Shown here: piece by piece, positions 7,690-15,710 of the stretch
Layout of the letters: every line of letters starts with the position of its first letter
Numbering within the stretch: position 1 is the stretch's first letter
Origin: Paenibacillus roseus
Lineage (GTDB): Bacteria; Bacillota; Bacilli; Paenibacillales; Paenibacillaceae
NCBI RefSeq assembly: GCF_016424485.1
Contig: NZ_JAELUP010000113.1
Location: 1-64,000, forward strand
Length of the DNA: 64,000 nucleotides
Reading direction: 5' to 3'
The notes under the pieces: generated by a model
What the model was told of the DNA's origin: nothing
Databases searched by the model: none
What the model saw: the letters and a program-made list of their open reading frames with translations, nothing else
Made by a program: the position numbers and the translations under genes

Positions 7690-9069
7690 TTAAATTTCGT
7701 TTAAAAAACGTTGGGCAATTTTTGCTCTCGTCCCTTCGGCCGTGCTCTCCAGCGCCCATTCCAGCTCCATATCCTTCAGCATGAGCGCCACAATGGACAG
7801 GCCGAGGCCGGCTCCCTTCCCTGCGGATTCACTTTCCACTCCCGGCCCCCGGTCCGCAATAGACAGCTCAAATCCCTGCTCCACAGCGCTCATAGTGACC
7901 GCGATATATTGGCCTGACGCAGCATGGTTAATGACATTCTGGAACAAATTATCCAGTACACGCTCCATCCATTGCGGATCAATCCGTGCATATATCGGTT
8001 CCTCGGCAAGCTCAAGCTCGAAATCGAATCCTTCCTGCTCAAATACAGGATACCAGTTGGCTGCGGCTCCCCTTACGAGGCGGACAATATCATGGCGTGC
8101 CGGGTTGAACGGATATTTGCCGGAGGACAGCAGCGTGTAAGAGAACAAGTTCTCAATAAGGCGGCCCAGATAGGCAACCTTGGCGTCAATCAACTTCAGA
8201 GATGCTTCCCCTTGCTCGCTCAGCCGCTCTTTGCCCAAGCGGTATGCATGGCCCTGGATCGTCGTCAACGGTGTCCTTAAATCATGCGACAGCGAAGCGA
8301 CAAGTTGCCTGCGCAATGCTTCTTCCTCCTGCTCACGCTTGCGGGACGACTGGAGCTTGTCGATCATCTCGTTGAAGGCATACTCCAGATGGCCAATCTC
8401 ATCCTGATTCGACACCTTGATCGGCGCAGGAATCCCGCTGTCCCCATGGCGGTTCATCGCCTGCTGGAGACGCAGCATCCGCTTGCGTATCCGATAGAAG
8501 AAGATGAAGGATACTGCCAGAAATCCCGTCACAAAGATCAGTGTGGTAAGAACACTGACAAAGCCGTAGTTATACCAGTACGGCGCTTTGATCTCTTTCA
8601 GGATATCCCTTGGCACCTGCAGTACCATGAATCCCTGATTCGGATCTTGTCCGATAAACGCCACGGTTGTAAAAGGATCGGCCGAATACGTGTTTTTCAT
8701 AAACTGAATCGCTTCCGCCGCTGTCCAACTCTCCGGGTAATTGTGGCTGATATGCAGCTGTAGCTGCTTCTTGCCGGCAGCATCCACCCACATGACGCCA
8801 GCTCCCCGATAAGCCTGCTGCAGTTCCCTCAGCCGCTTCTCAATGTCTGCCTGCGATGCTCCACTTAGCTGGCGGGCCTCTGTGTGCCACTGCTGCTCCA
8901 GATCGCTGCCGTTTGTATAGCCAAACTCCGGCTCCTTTTCAAGCTGAAATAAGCTTGGCACATTAAAAAATAACAAGGAAGAAATGATAAAGCATACCGG
9001 CAGCCAGACGATTCCCACCAGAATAATGACGATATACTTTTTCAACAGCGAATTTTTAATCTTTTTCAT
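7690..9069 (-). CDS. sensor histidine kinase of the ABC exporter operon
   Basis: This 459-residue membrane kinase has TM1 at about 12-35, an extracellular region of about 130 residues, and TM2 at about 169-192. A HAMP linker follows (DEIGHLEYAFNEMIDKL), then a HisKA box SLSHDLRTPLT with the phospho-accepting His near residue 262. An ATPase domain has NLFQNVINHA (N box), DRGPGVE (G1) and GKGAGLGLSIV (G2). The start ATG overlaps the regulator stop by four bases (ATGA), showing coupling. The large extracellular domain suggests direct sensing rather than the short-loop BceS type. It probably phosphorylates the regulator encoded immediately upstream, which would control the ABC genes. The signal is unknown. 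Confidence 0.93.
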   Translation of the reverse strand: MKKIKNSLLKKYIVIILVGIVWLPVCFIISSLLFFNVPSLFQLEKEPEFGYTNGSDLEQQWHTEARQLSGASQADIEKRLRELQQAYRGAGVMWVDAAGKKQLQLHISHNYPESWTAAEAIQFMKNTYSADPFTTVAFIGQDPNQGFMVLQVPRDILKEIKAPYWYNYGFVSVLTTLIFVTGFLAVSFIFFYRIRKRMLRLQQAMNRHGDSGIPAPIKVSNQDEIGHLEYAFNEMIDKLQSSRKREQEEEALRRQLVASLSHDLRTPLTTIQGHAYRLGKERLSEQGEASLKLIDAKVAYLGRLIENLFSYTLLSSGKYPFNPARHDIVRLVRGAAANWYPVFEQEGFDFELELAEEPIYARIDPQWMERVLDNLFQNVINHAASGQYIAVTMSAVEQGFELSIADRGPGVESESAGKGAGLGLSIVALMLKDMELEWALESTAEGTRAKIAQRFLNEI

Positions 9070-9731
9070 TGTTTTACCCGATAGCCGATCCCGCGGATCG
9101 TTTCAATAATGACAGGGGCACTGGGGTCGACTTCAATTTTCTCGCGCAAATAGCGAATATGAACCATAAGGGTCTTATCCCCATCAAAGAAGGGTTCCCC
9201 CCATACCGATTCATAGATTTGCTCCTTGGTCAAAATCCGGTTCGGGTTTTTCAAAAAATACACCATGATCTGATATTGTTTGCCAGTCAGAACAATTTCC
9301 TCCCCGGTCCGGGTATCTGTAATCCGGTAATCGGGGAGTTCAATACTCAAGTGGTTCTTTGTAATTTGCCTGGTAAGTCCGTAGCGGCGAAGCAGCACCT
9401 CAATCCGCGCCGCCAATTCATCCGGATGAAACGGCTTGGTCAAATAATCATCTGCGAACTGAAGACCAAGCAGCTTGTCATCGACCGACGTACGTGCCGA
9501 CAGCATCAAAATTGGAGTTTGCGGAGCTTCCTTTTTCAGCCGCCGCCCGATTGTAAAGCCATCAAGCCCAGGAAGCATAATATCCAGAATGACCAGATCG
9601 GCATTGCTCACATACTGTGTAGCTCCTTCCCCCGACTGCAGCCATTTTACCTCAAAGCCACGGCTCTCCAGATCCTCTTTGACCCAGCTGCCGTTGTCCA
9701 AATCGTCTTCAATATATAAAATGCGCCTCAT
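9066..9731 (-). CDS. OmpR-family response regulator of the ABC exporter operon
   Basis: The receiver begins MRRILYIEDD, has the phospho-acceptor Asp in LVILDIMLPGLDG (about residue 50) and the conserved Lys in YLTKPFHPDE. A winged-helix output domain fills the C-terminal half (DKTLMVHIRYLREKIE, ETIRGIGYRV). I choose the ATG at 9731 because the longer frame opens with TTG at 9761 and ten residues that do not belong to the receiver fold, while GGTGAG precedes the ATG. The kinase gene follows with a four-base overlap. Expected DNA targets are its own operon and the ATPase promoter region. Confidence 0.93.
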   Translation of the reverse strand: MRRILYIEDDLDNGSWVKEDLESRGFEVKWLQSGEGATQYVSNADLVILDIMLPGLDGFTIGRRLKKEAPQTPILMLSARTSVDDKLLGLQFADDYLTKPFHPDELAARIEVLLRRYGLTRQITKNHLSIELPDYRITDTRTGEEIVLTGKQYQIMVYFLKNPNRILTKEQIYESVWGEPFFDGDKTLMVHIRYLREKIEVDPSAPVIIETIRGIGYRVKQ

Positions 9732-9775
9732 ATGCTCACCATCTCTCGATCTGAAAATCAATGATATGGATGATA

Positions 9776-10147
9776 TTATAATGGATTATAAGGGAAGTTT
9801 CCTCTTTTGGTTTTGGTCCGCATATATGCCCGAATACTGGGGGAGAACAATAGAATCATACTGGAAATGGCATAGAAGGAGAGAATTCCGAGCGTGGCGG
9901 CAGGGTATGGCAGATTCATGGGAAGTATGCCTGCCAGACCAAGCAGACCGACTGCGACTGTTATCAGCATAAGTCCTGCCAAGATAAATTTCGCCCAGAC
10001 AAAACCCGAATAAAGCAGGAGCAGCAGCGCGCAATGTATGATAAAGGATACGATTTGGCCTGACAGAAATAACGCAGCGAATTGATAGATCAGCAATATT
10101 GCAATCACACCTGACAACAACAGCTTCCCTTGGCGTATAGATGACAT
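9776..10147 (-). CDS. small integral membrane protein, unknown
   Basis: A 123-residue protein with four likely membrane helices (about 10-30, 32-50, 52-75 and 80-103) and a basic tail rich in Arg/Lys (RAYMRTKTKRG). A strong GGAGGAAGG site lies just before the ATG at 10147. It ends 45 bases before the response-regulator start and is transcribed in the same direction, so it could be the first gene of that operon. I do not recognise the family. A helper role for the exporter is possible but unsupported. Confidence 0.7.
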   Translation of the reverse strand: MSSIRQGKLLLSGVIAILLIYQFAALFLSGQIVSFIIHCALLLLLYSGFVWAKFILAGLMLITVAVGLLGLAGILPMNLPYPAATLGILSFYAISSMILLFSPSIRAYMRTKTKRGNFPYNPL

Positions 10148-10236
10148 GCCTTCCTTCCTCCCTTTCCTACAGCATATATGGTTACGGTATACATTTAATT
10201 ATAACCAAGGTTGAAATCATCTTCCAATCAGATGCA

Positions 10237-10288
10237 AGCAAAAACAAGCCGATATATGCTTTTTAGCACATACGTCGACTTGCTTGTT
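10237..10288 (-). terminator. intrinsic terminator of pdaA
   Basis: On the minus strand a long imperfect hairpin (ACAAGC/GCTTGT at the base, CGTATGTGC with GCATATATCG inside, loop TAAAAA) is followed by TTTTTGC. It stands 23 bases after the pdaA stop. Confidence 0.75.
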
Positions 10289-10310
10289 GAAATGCCTATC
10301 CCATCGCTCA

Positions 10311-11108
10311 CTACAGACTTTCTATCGGCTTTAGAGGGTTCAGGTCGTCTAGGCTTCTAAACTCGTAGCCCCGCTGCCTCGCAGCATCAATAATGGCCCC
10401 TAGCGCCTCGGTGTTATCCCGTGAGACCGAATGGAGAAGCAGGACTGCGCCAGGGTGAAGCTGTTTCGTCACATGATCATATGCATATTGTCTGCCTCTT
10501 TGCTGCTTGGTATCCCAATCCTTGTAAGCAATGGACCAGAATACGTTCGTGTATCCCATCTCATGGCTTACCTTGAGAGTATGCTCGCTAAAAATCCCTC
10601 GCGGCGGTCGCAAATACCTCATGCCTGGCTTTCCTGTCACCTGCTCCACCGCCAGCTTTACTTTATCCAGTTCTTGCCGAATTTGCTCCGTAGAAATCTG
10701 AGTCATATCGGGATGGCTCCAGGAATGGTTGCCGATAATATGGCCTTCTGCCGCCATTCGTTTCAAGAGCTCCGGCTGATCCTTAATATAATGGCCTGTC
10801 ACGAAGAAGGCTGCCGGTACTTTTTTTTGCTTCAGCACATCGAGGATTTGGCCGGTGTAGCCGTTCTCATACCCGTTATCGAAGGTCAAATATAAGGATC
10901 GGTCTGTACTGTTCCCCAAAAAAATACCGCCATGTCTCTCCAAAATTTCCTTGAACCCTTCCTCGTTGATGGAGGCCGCTTTGCCGTTCACACTCTTCTT
11001 GAAGCCGAAATGGAATGGTCGGGATGCCGCATCCGCCGCCGCGGGCGAAAAATGAAGCGCGAGCAGGAAGAACACCCCCAGAAGCGCTCGGCTGCGTTGA
11101 CTAAACAA
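10311..11108 (-). CDS. pdaA: PdaA-type polysaccharide deacetylase (muramic delta-lactam synthesis)
   Basis: This 265-residue exported enzyme has an N-terminal signal sequence (hydrophobic stretch around residues 8-26 with Ala-rich cleavage region). The NodB fold shows motif 1 LTFDNGYENG, where PdaA has Asn beside the catalytic Asp. It also shows the zinc pair HSWSHP, motif 3 YLRPPRG and the C-terminal LLHSVS. PdaA removes acetyl from MurNAc stripped of its peptide, a step toward muramic delta-lactam in spore cortex needed for germination. Length and the GFKKSVNGK opening match the family. The start is TTG at 11108 with GGGGG eight bases before. That Shine-Dalgarno lies in a perfect 7-bp hairpin (11118-11124 with 11133-11139). 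A terminator follows the gene. Confidence 0.92.
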   Translation of the reverse strand: MFSQRSRALLGVFFLLALHFSPAAADAASRPFHFGFKKSVNGKAASINEEGFKEILERHGGIFLGNSTDRSLYLTFDNGYENGYTGQILDVLKQKKVPAAFFVTGHYIKDQPELLKRMAAEGHIIGNHSWSHPDMTQISTEQIRQELDKVKLAVEQVTGKPGMRYLRPPRGIFSEHTLKVSHEMGYTNVFWSIAYKDWDTKQQRGRQYAYDHVTKQLHPGAVLLLHSVSRDNTEALGAIIDAARQRGYEFRSLDDLNPLKPIESL

Positions 11109-11117
11109 TGAAGTTAC

Positions 11118-11139
11118 CCCCTTAGCTTTCGATAAGGGG
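11118..11139 (-). promoter_or_regulatory. hairpin over the pdaA ribosome binding site
   Basis: On the minus strand CCCCTTA and TAAGGGG are perfect 7-bp arms around an 8-base loop. The 3' arm contains the AAGGGGG Shine-Dalgarno of pdaA, so folding would compete with ribosome access. Confidence 0.55.
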
Positions 11140-11203
11140 TATTATGCCGCATTCGATGTAATTCCATCCAAAGAAATCGATTTTATCCTTGACCATACGA
11201 TAT

Positions 11204-11920
11204 CTATTTATTGCCGGTTATAAGCAAAGTAACACTTTTGTCCAGATTGAAATTCCAGTCTACAAAGGAATCCTGAACACGCTTGTTCAGGATGCTGTCA
11301 AGGATGTTGTTATTGTGCAGAAAACTTTTTTCCAGATTTCTCTTGGCTCGCTTTAACAGCTCTCCTTGTCCGAGCCGGATCAACTCTTTTTCCAAATGAA
11401 CCAGAATGCCCTTGCGGATGATAACCAGCATTCTCGGGTTCATTTCGAAGGATACAATCTCATCCGGGATGCGCTGTGTTTGCTGGCTCAAGGTATCCAT
11501 TTCACGCTCCAACTGTTGCTTGCCTGGATAATCCGTATCTACGGGCGCCCCTTTCATTACGGAGCCCTCGCATATGCCCAGCAGCATCATCGTCTTGCTA
11601 TGCAAGTTCCAATCGTAATAAAACTCCTTGAGTTTGATGCCTGTCAAAGCTTCCACATAGCTTGAAATCTCGGGAATAATCATTTGCAACAGCTTCTCAC
11701 GTATCTGATGGATAATCGTTTCATGATTTTGCTCCAGCAGCACTCTTTCCGATGGGGTTACAAAATTGCGCAAATAAATTGATATTACATTAGATCCAAT
11801 CGATACAAATACCGATTCCGGACCTTTGCCAAAGTGGTCGCGAAGCATTTTCCCCGTGTAGCTGGCTATTAATTGCTGATGTTGGTTTATTTGTTGACTC
11901 ATAGGATTTGACTCGTCCAT
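11204..11920 (-). CDS. tandem MpsC-like (DUF2294, PF10057) protein
   Basis: A 238-residue soluble protein containing two related halves. The first spans about 15-115 (LIASYTGKMLRDHFGKGPESVFVS, ending FYYDWNLHSKTMMLLG). The second spans about 145-235 (IPDEIVSFEMNPRMLVIIRKGILVHLEKELIRLG, ending SFVDWNFNLDKSVTLLITG). This is the DUF2294 family, whose Pfam name is MpsC, after a component of the staphylococcal MpsABC membrane-potential/bicarbonate system. No MpsA or MpsB gene is nearby, so that role is not supported here. AGGAG lies nine bases before the ATG at 11920. It lies 65 bases after an orphan kinase gene and may share its transcript. Confidence 0.8.
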   Translation of the reverse strand: MDESNPMSQQINQHQQLIASYTGKMLRDHFGKGPESVFVSIGSNVISIYLRNFVTPSERVLLEQNHETIIHQIREKLLQMIIPEISSYVEALTGIKLKEFYYDWNLHSKTMMLLGICEGSVMKGAPVDTDYPGKQQLEREMDTLSQQTQRIPDEIVSFEMNPRMLVIIRKGILVHLEKELIRLGQGELLKRAKRNLEKSFLHNNNILDSILNKRVQDSFVDWNFNLDKSVTLLITGNK

Positions 11921-11985
11921 AACTTTCTCCTGTCTATGTCTGAATGCTACTGCCGGGCTGCGCTATGACAAGTCCTGTTATCCCC

Positions 11986-12900
11986 CTATCTAAGAAATAT
12001 CGGCAATTTTACGGTCACAGTAGTACCGCCTTGTCCGTTATTTTGAAAGTCGAGCACGCCCTTATGCTCGGAAACAATTCGATTACAAATCATAATGCCT
12101 AAACCCGTTCCCTGCTCCTTCGTCGTGTAGAACGGCTCACCCAATCTTTCCAGCATCTCCGTTCTGATTCCTCCGCCCTGATCTGTAATCTGGACCTTTG
12201 CCCATTGATTGGAACTAGTAAGATGAATATCAATTCCGCCTCCATCATCCATTGACTCGATCGCATTCTTAATTAAATTGATAAAAACCTGTTTAAGCTT
12301 ATTCTCCTCACCTTGCACCACAAATACATCGTCTTCTACTTCTTGTCCGATCTTTAACTCAACATTATATAAGTTGGCCTGAGCATTCAGGAGCAAAACC
12401 ACATTATTCAGCAGAGAATCGAGTCGAACCCTCTCGAGTGTAGTCGGCTTCGGAACCGCCAATTCCAGCAACTCACTGACAATCCCGTTAATACGGTCAA
12501 TCTCTGTGAGCATAAGGTCAGTATACTGTGGGTTTTTCCCTCTCCCCAGTTGAATAAATCCTTTCAAGCTGGTAAGCGGATTCCTGATTTCATGCGCGAT
12601 TCCGGCTGCAAGCGTACCTGCCAGTGTCAGCTTTTCTGTCTCCTCCAGTCGCCCTTGCAGCTTTCTATTATTTTCATGAATAGCATGTTGTTCAGCCTCG
12701 TTAAATTCTGAGAGCCTTTTTCCATAAATATGGTGCATTATTCCGATCACGACAAGCCCCGAAGATAGGCAAAATCCCCAGAGCGCAATCTGCCATGTAC
12801 TGTCCAGTATGTATAATATAAATTGATTGGCCAGCACAATCCCAACCCCCAGTGAGACGGCTAAAGATATGGGGAGTTGAAAAATCTGTTTAAAACACAT
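11986..12900 (-). CDS. orphan sporulation-type sensor histidine kinase (KinB-like)
   Basis: About 304 residues. Two membrane helices near the N-terminus (about 10-27 and 33-53) are followed by a short coiled linker. The HisKA motif LAAGIAHEIRNPLTSLKGFIQL, of the KinA-E type, comes next. An ATPase domain has NLIKNAIESM, DQGGGI, a PFYTTKEQGTGLG lid and G2. The ATG at 12900 is preferred to a TTG at 12915 because GGGGGA lies seven bases before it. No receiver gene is adjacent, as for kinases feeding the Spo0F phosphorelay. The two larger kinases at 16860 and 20172 share the same catalytic core. A terminated structured RNA ends about 40 bases upstream of the start. Confidence 0.88.
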   Translation of the reverse strand: MCFKQIFQLPISLAVSLGVGIVLANQFILYILDSTWQIALWGFCLSSGLVVIGIMHHIYGKRLSEFNEAEQHAIHENNRKLQGRLEETEKLTLAGTLAAGIAHEIRNPLTSLKGFIQLGRGKNPQYTDLMLTEIDRINGIVSELLELAVPKPTTLERVRLDSLLNNVVLLLNAQANLYNVELKIGQEVEDDVFVVQGEENKLKQVFINLIKNAIESMDDGGGIDIHLTSSNQWAKVQITDQGGGIRTEMLERLGEPFYTTKEQGTGLGIMICNRIVSEHKGVLDFQNNGQGGTTVTVKLPIFLR

Positions 12901-12937
12901 TCCCTTTTCCCCCAACTTTTCAAAAAAATGTAATAAA

Positions 12938-12973
12938 TAAAAAGCCTAACTGCTCTTGTAAGAGTAGTTAGGC
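12938..12973 (-). terminator. terminator of the structured RNA upstream of the kinase gene
   Basis: On the minus strand AGTTAGGC pairs with GCCTAACT around a CTCT/AGAG helix, then TTTTTATTTATT. Its 5' arm is also complementary to sequence 150 bases upstream, so two structures compete. Confidence 0.8.
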
Positions 12974-13140
12974 CATGCAGTGACTTGGATTCCGAAAGAA
13001 TCTTTCACTCATTTACCTGTAATACAATCTTAAAGGTTCAACCCTATATAAGCTGAACGAATGACTTACGAGCAAGACTGCCGCGTGTGAGGTTCTTTCG
13101 ATTGGTTCTCCATAATGATACACGCAGGCCCTCCCACTCT
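12944..13140 (-). ncRNA. candidate structured RNA with competing closing stem and terminator
   Basis: On the minus strand the segment at 13127-13140 (AGAGTGGGAGGGCC) can pair with 12961-12974 (GGCCTAACTACTCT): 14 positions with two mismatches and two G-U pairs. The latter sequence is also the 5' side of the terminator. Internal helices include CTGCGTGT/ACACGCGG, AGTGA/TCACT and GATTC/GAATC. About 180 bases are enclosed. The layout suits either a riboswitch or attenuator before the kinase gene, or a free 6S-like RNA. No known riboswitch core was recognised. A 60-base internal stretch is similar to 42105-42165. Confidence 0.55.
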
Positions 13141-13336
13141 CATTGTTCTTGTTCAATTTATATAGCTAAAATTATGTATTCGTGGTGTTGATTTAGATGA
13201 ACCAGCAGCAAGACGGTATTGCACTGCAATATATCATTCGGCATATATCCGCTCCCAGTCGACCCCATTATATCACATGGTCATTCACAAAAAAAGCTAT
13301 AATGATGCTCCGCAGCAAAAGATTAGTTTACTGGAT

Positions 13337-13366
13337 TTGACATTTCTTCTACGTATCCGTTATGTT
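13337..13366 (+). promoter_or_regulatory. likely sigma-A promoter of add
   Basis: TTGACA (13337-13342), 18 bases, then TATGTT (13361-13366), ending 42 bases before the add start codon. The -35 matches consensus fully; the -10 matches four of six. Confidence 0.5.
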
Positions 13367-13407
13367 GTGTATAAAACTATCTCATCAGTAGAGGGGAACG
13401 AACGTAT

Positions 13408-14457
13408 TTGAGCAACTCCCACATGATCAGAAAACTGCAGAAAATGCCGAAGACGGAACTTCATATGCATTTGGACGGCTCTGTACAACCATCGACCCTA
13501 CTGCAACTCGCTGCCCGCAGCGGTCAGCCTTTGGAGTTCCAGGAACCAAACGAATTGCTGCCTTGCATGCAAGTTGAGGAGGATTGCCGAAACTTAAAGG
13601 AGTACTTGGAAAAGTTTGATTTCGTTCTGCCTTACCTGCAATCTGCTGAAGCGTTGGAGCAGGTCGCCTATGAAGCCGTCTTCCAGTGTGCGGAGCAGGG
13701 CTGCCTGTACACGGAGGTGCGGTTCGCCCCACAACTCCACATTCTCAAAGGCCTCTCCGTGAGCGATGTTATCGCTCACGTGCTGTCTGGCTTGCATAAA
13801 GCCAACACGGAGCTAGGGATTCTAGCACAAGGAATTGCTATCTGCATGCGCCATCACAACGAGACGCAGAACTTGGAGACTGTAGAAGCTGCTGCCGCAT
13901 TTCTTGGCAGAGGGTTGGCTGCAGTGGATCTTGCCGGAGATGAGGCCTCCTTCCCCGCGAGCAATTTTCGCTCTGTGTTTGCCCGAGCTCGCGAGTTAGG
14001 ACTGCCGACCACGATACACGCAGGGGAAGCTGCCGGAGCTGATAATATACGTGAAGCTGTCTATGGTCTTCACGCCTTGCGAATCGGACATGGAATCCGG
14101 CTGCAGGAATCGTCGGAGTTGGCTCTAGCTATCCTTGAGCTTGGTGTGCCGCTCGAGATGTGTCCGACAAGCAACATCCAGACTAAAGCTGTCCCCGACT
14201 GGGAATCCTACCCGATTCGGGATTACTTCTCTCAGGGTATCAAGGTTACGATCAACACCGACAATCCGACCGTATCCAACACCACATTGACCCGTGAATA
14301 TGAGCAACTGCATCAGCGCTTCGGCTTTACTTGGGAGGAACTTAAACAAATCTCCCTCAATGGCGCAGCGGCGGCATTTCTGCCTGATGACGAGAAGCAG
14401 CTTCTGAAAGAGAAGATGCTTGAGCGATTCAGAGAACTGGAAGCTGAGGAAGAGTGA
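13408..14457 (+). CDS. add: adenosine deaminase
   Basis: The 349-residue enzyme converts adenosine or deoxyadenosine to inosine forms in purine salvage. It is a TIM-barrel metal enzyme. The zinc-binding HMHLDGS lies at residues 19-25, the HAGEAAG motif with catalytic Glu near 205-211, RIGHGIRL near 227-234, and TINTDNPTVSN near 288-298. The start is TTG at 13408, with GAGGGG eleven bases before; the nearest in-frame ATG (13423) is too far from that site. Length is normal. The gene stands alone between a divergent kinase gene and a palindrome. It is not part of the deo operon 27 kb away but serves the same nucleoside pool. Confidence 0.95.
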   Translation: MSNSHMIRKLQKMPKTELHMHLDGSVQPSTLLQLAARSGQPLEFQEPNELLPCMQVEEDCRNLKEYLEKFDFVLPYLQSAEALEQVAYEAVFQCAEQGCLYTEVRFAPQLHILKGLSVSDVIAHVLSGLHKANTELGILAQGIAICMRHHNETQNLETVEAAAAFLGRGLAAVDLAGDEASFPASNFRSVFARARELGLPTTIHAGEAAGADNIREAVYGLHALRIGHGIRLQESSELALAILELGVPLEMCPTSNIQTKAVPDWESYPIRDYFSQGIKVTINTDNPTVSNTTLTREYEQLHQRFGFTWEELKQISLNGAAAAFLPDDEKQLLKEKMLERFRELEAEEE

Positions 14458-14536
14458 TTGAACAACGCTATATGCACTGGGAAATCTTAACCGCTTTTCC
14501 CGTCGGAGACGAACAACGTTTTGTTTGCACAGAAAT

Positions 14537-14578
14537 AATCAACAGGGGTGGAGCGAGCTCGCTTCACCCCTGTTGATT
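14537..14578. repeat. 42-bp near-perfect palindrome after add
   Basis: AATCAACAGGGGTG and its complement CACCCCTGTTGATT flank a GAGCGAGCTCGCTT centre; 20 of 21 pairs match. No T-run follows in either direction. It probably ends add transcription, perhaps from both sides, since the next gene converges on it. Confidence 0.65.
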
Positions 14579-14608
14579 CGTCCAAATTTCCCTTCAATTC
14601 GGCACAAC

Positions 14609-14788
14609 TTAATATTCCTTGTGGCTTAGAAATTCATTAGGAACATCATCTTCATGTTCGGGATTGTTATTTTTATATTGGCTTTTTCGGCCCTTTCCGA
14701 ACTCGCCGCCGTGGACATTTGATGTACTCTGGCCGTTGTTGTCGCTTCCTTGATCGTGATTGCGGTCTTCATTTTCATTATTCGGCAC
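14609..14788 (-). CDS. small hydrophilic protein, unknown
   Basis: 59 residues, rich in Asn, Asp, Glu, Gly and Lys, with no hydrophobic segment. I choose GTG at 14788 because AGGAGGGG lies seven bases upstream. The ATG at 14812 would place that ribosome site inside the coding region. Composition resembles small soluble Bacillota proteins made late in growth, but no family is recognised. It converges on add across the palindrome. Confidence 0.6.
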   Translation of the reverse strand: MPNNENEDRNHDQGSDNNGQSTSNVHGGEFGKGRKSQYKNNNPEHEDDVPNEFLSHKEY

Positions 14789-15059
14789 TGATAATCCCCT
14801 CCTTCTGATCACTTATTTTTTGAAGGCTGGGAAGAATTTATTCGGGGGTCGTACGGCTAAACGAATTTTTTAAATTGATTATGTTTGTTAAGCCATCATC
14901 CACTTTGTCAAACCCCAATATCCATCAGAACAGCAACTAAGTTTGTGATATATTGAGTGGAAATTAATCTCACCTTTGGTTGGTTAGCGATACTTCTATT
15001 TTACCAAGAAGGCTTCTTTTTGATTACCTCAAAAGTCTAAAAGATAGCGGAGGTATTTA

Positions 15060-15452
15060 ATGGTCACCATTAAAATAAAGACCTTAATTGAGTCCAGAAT
15101 TGAAACTTGTTTTGACATTGCATGTGATCTGGATTTGCACAGTCAAACCGTTTGGAAGTGGACGAACGAAAAAGTAATAAGCCCCAGAATAAAAATAAAA
15201 AAGGGTGACACTGTAACATTTAGGGCCGTTCATTTTCTTATTCCTCAAAATTTTACATCGAAGGTAATCGAATATGAATGGCCTTTTCACCTAGTCGATC
15301 AAATGACAAAAGGTGCTTTTAAAAGCTTTAAACATATTCATGAATTTCAATCGACCGGCAACAGCACAATCATGACAGACACAATCATATTTGAAGCACC
15401 CTTCGGTATTATCGGGAAAATAGCGGAGGCAATGAATCCCTTACTCAAGTAA
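15060..15452 (+). CDS. SRPBCC (START-like) family protein, possibly shortened
   Basis: 130 residues beginning MVTIKIKTLIESRIETCFDIA, with FRAVHFLIPQNFTSKVIEYEWPFHLVDQM and FKSFKHIHEFQSTG, then MTDTIIFEAPFGIIGKIAE. These match the SRPBCC ligand-binding fold (cyclase/dehydrase group). Members bind hydrophobic ligands, and most in this group have no known function. Relatives I recall have a conserved His/Gly-rich segment near residue 40 and a longer C-terminal helix. Here the first is replaced by a Lys-rich stretch and the protein stops soon after EAMNPLLK. A GGAGG site precedes the ATG. The gene is AT-rich relative to its neighbours. Confidence 0.72.
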   Translation: MVTIKIKTLIESRIETCFDIACDLDLHSQTVWKWTNEKVISPRIKIKKGDTVTFRAVHFLIPQNFTSKVIEYEWPFHLVDQMTKGAFKSFKHIHEFQSTGNSTIMTDTIIFEAPFGIIGKIAEAMNPLLK

Positions 15453-15710
15453 CAGTTTATTTATATGGATTCTTCGCATCGCTCCAGCCTTTCTTACGTA
15501 ACCCTGTCCGGATTGTACCGCGCGCTGGGTTAACGGCGAGTAAACTCCATTCAACTCCATATCGCGCCTCTGCCGCGCTGTAAACTGGATGTAATGCTGA
15601 AATTTTGCACTCCGCTACAACAAATCGTCCTATCCTTGAAGGGCTTCCTCGATCTATGTTCTCAGCCATCTCTGGTCAGCAAGCAACTCCAGAGAAACAT
15701 TGAACACCCT

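Noticed and set aside
12944..13140. T-box leader or a standard riboswitch for the structured RNA
   Set aside because: No T-box sequence (AGGGTGG.ACCGCG), no specifier pattern, and no match by eye to lysine, SAM, purine, TPP, cobalamin, FMN or cyclic dinucleotide cores. The downstream gene is a kinase, not an aminoacylation or biosynthesis gene.
15457..15669. 70-codon minus-strand frame between the SRPBCC gene and nos
   Set aside because: No ribosome site, no recognisable domain, and codon pattern unlike neighbours. The 260-base gap is treated as non-coding.
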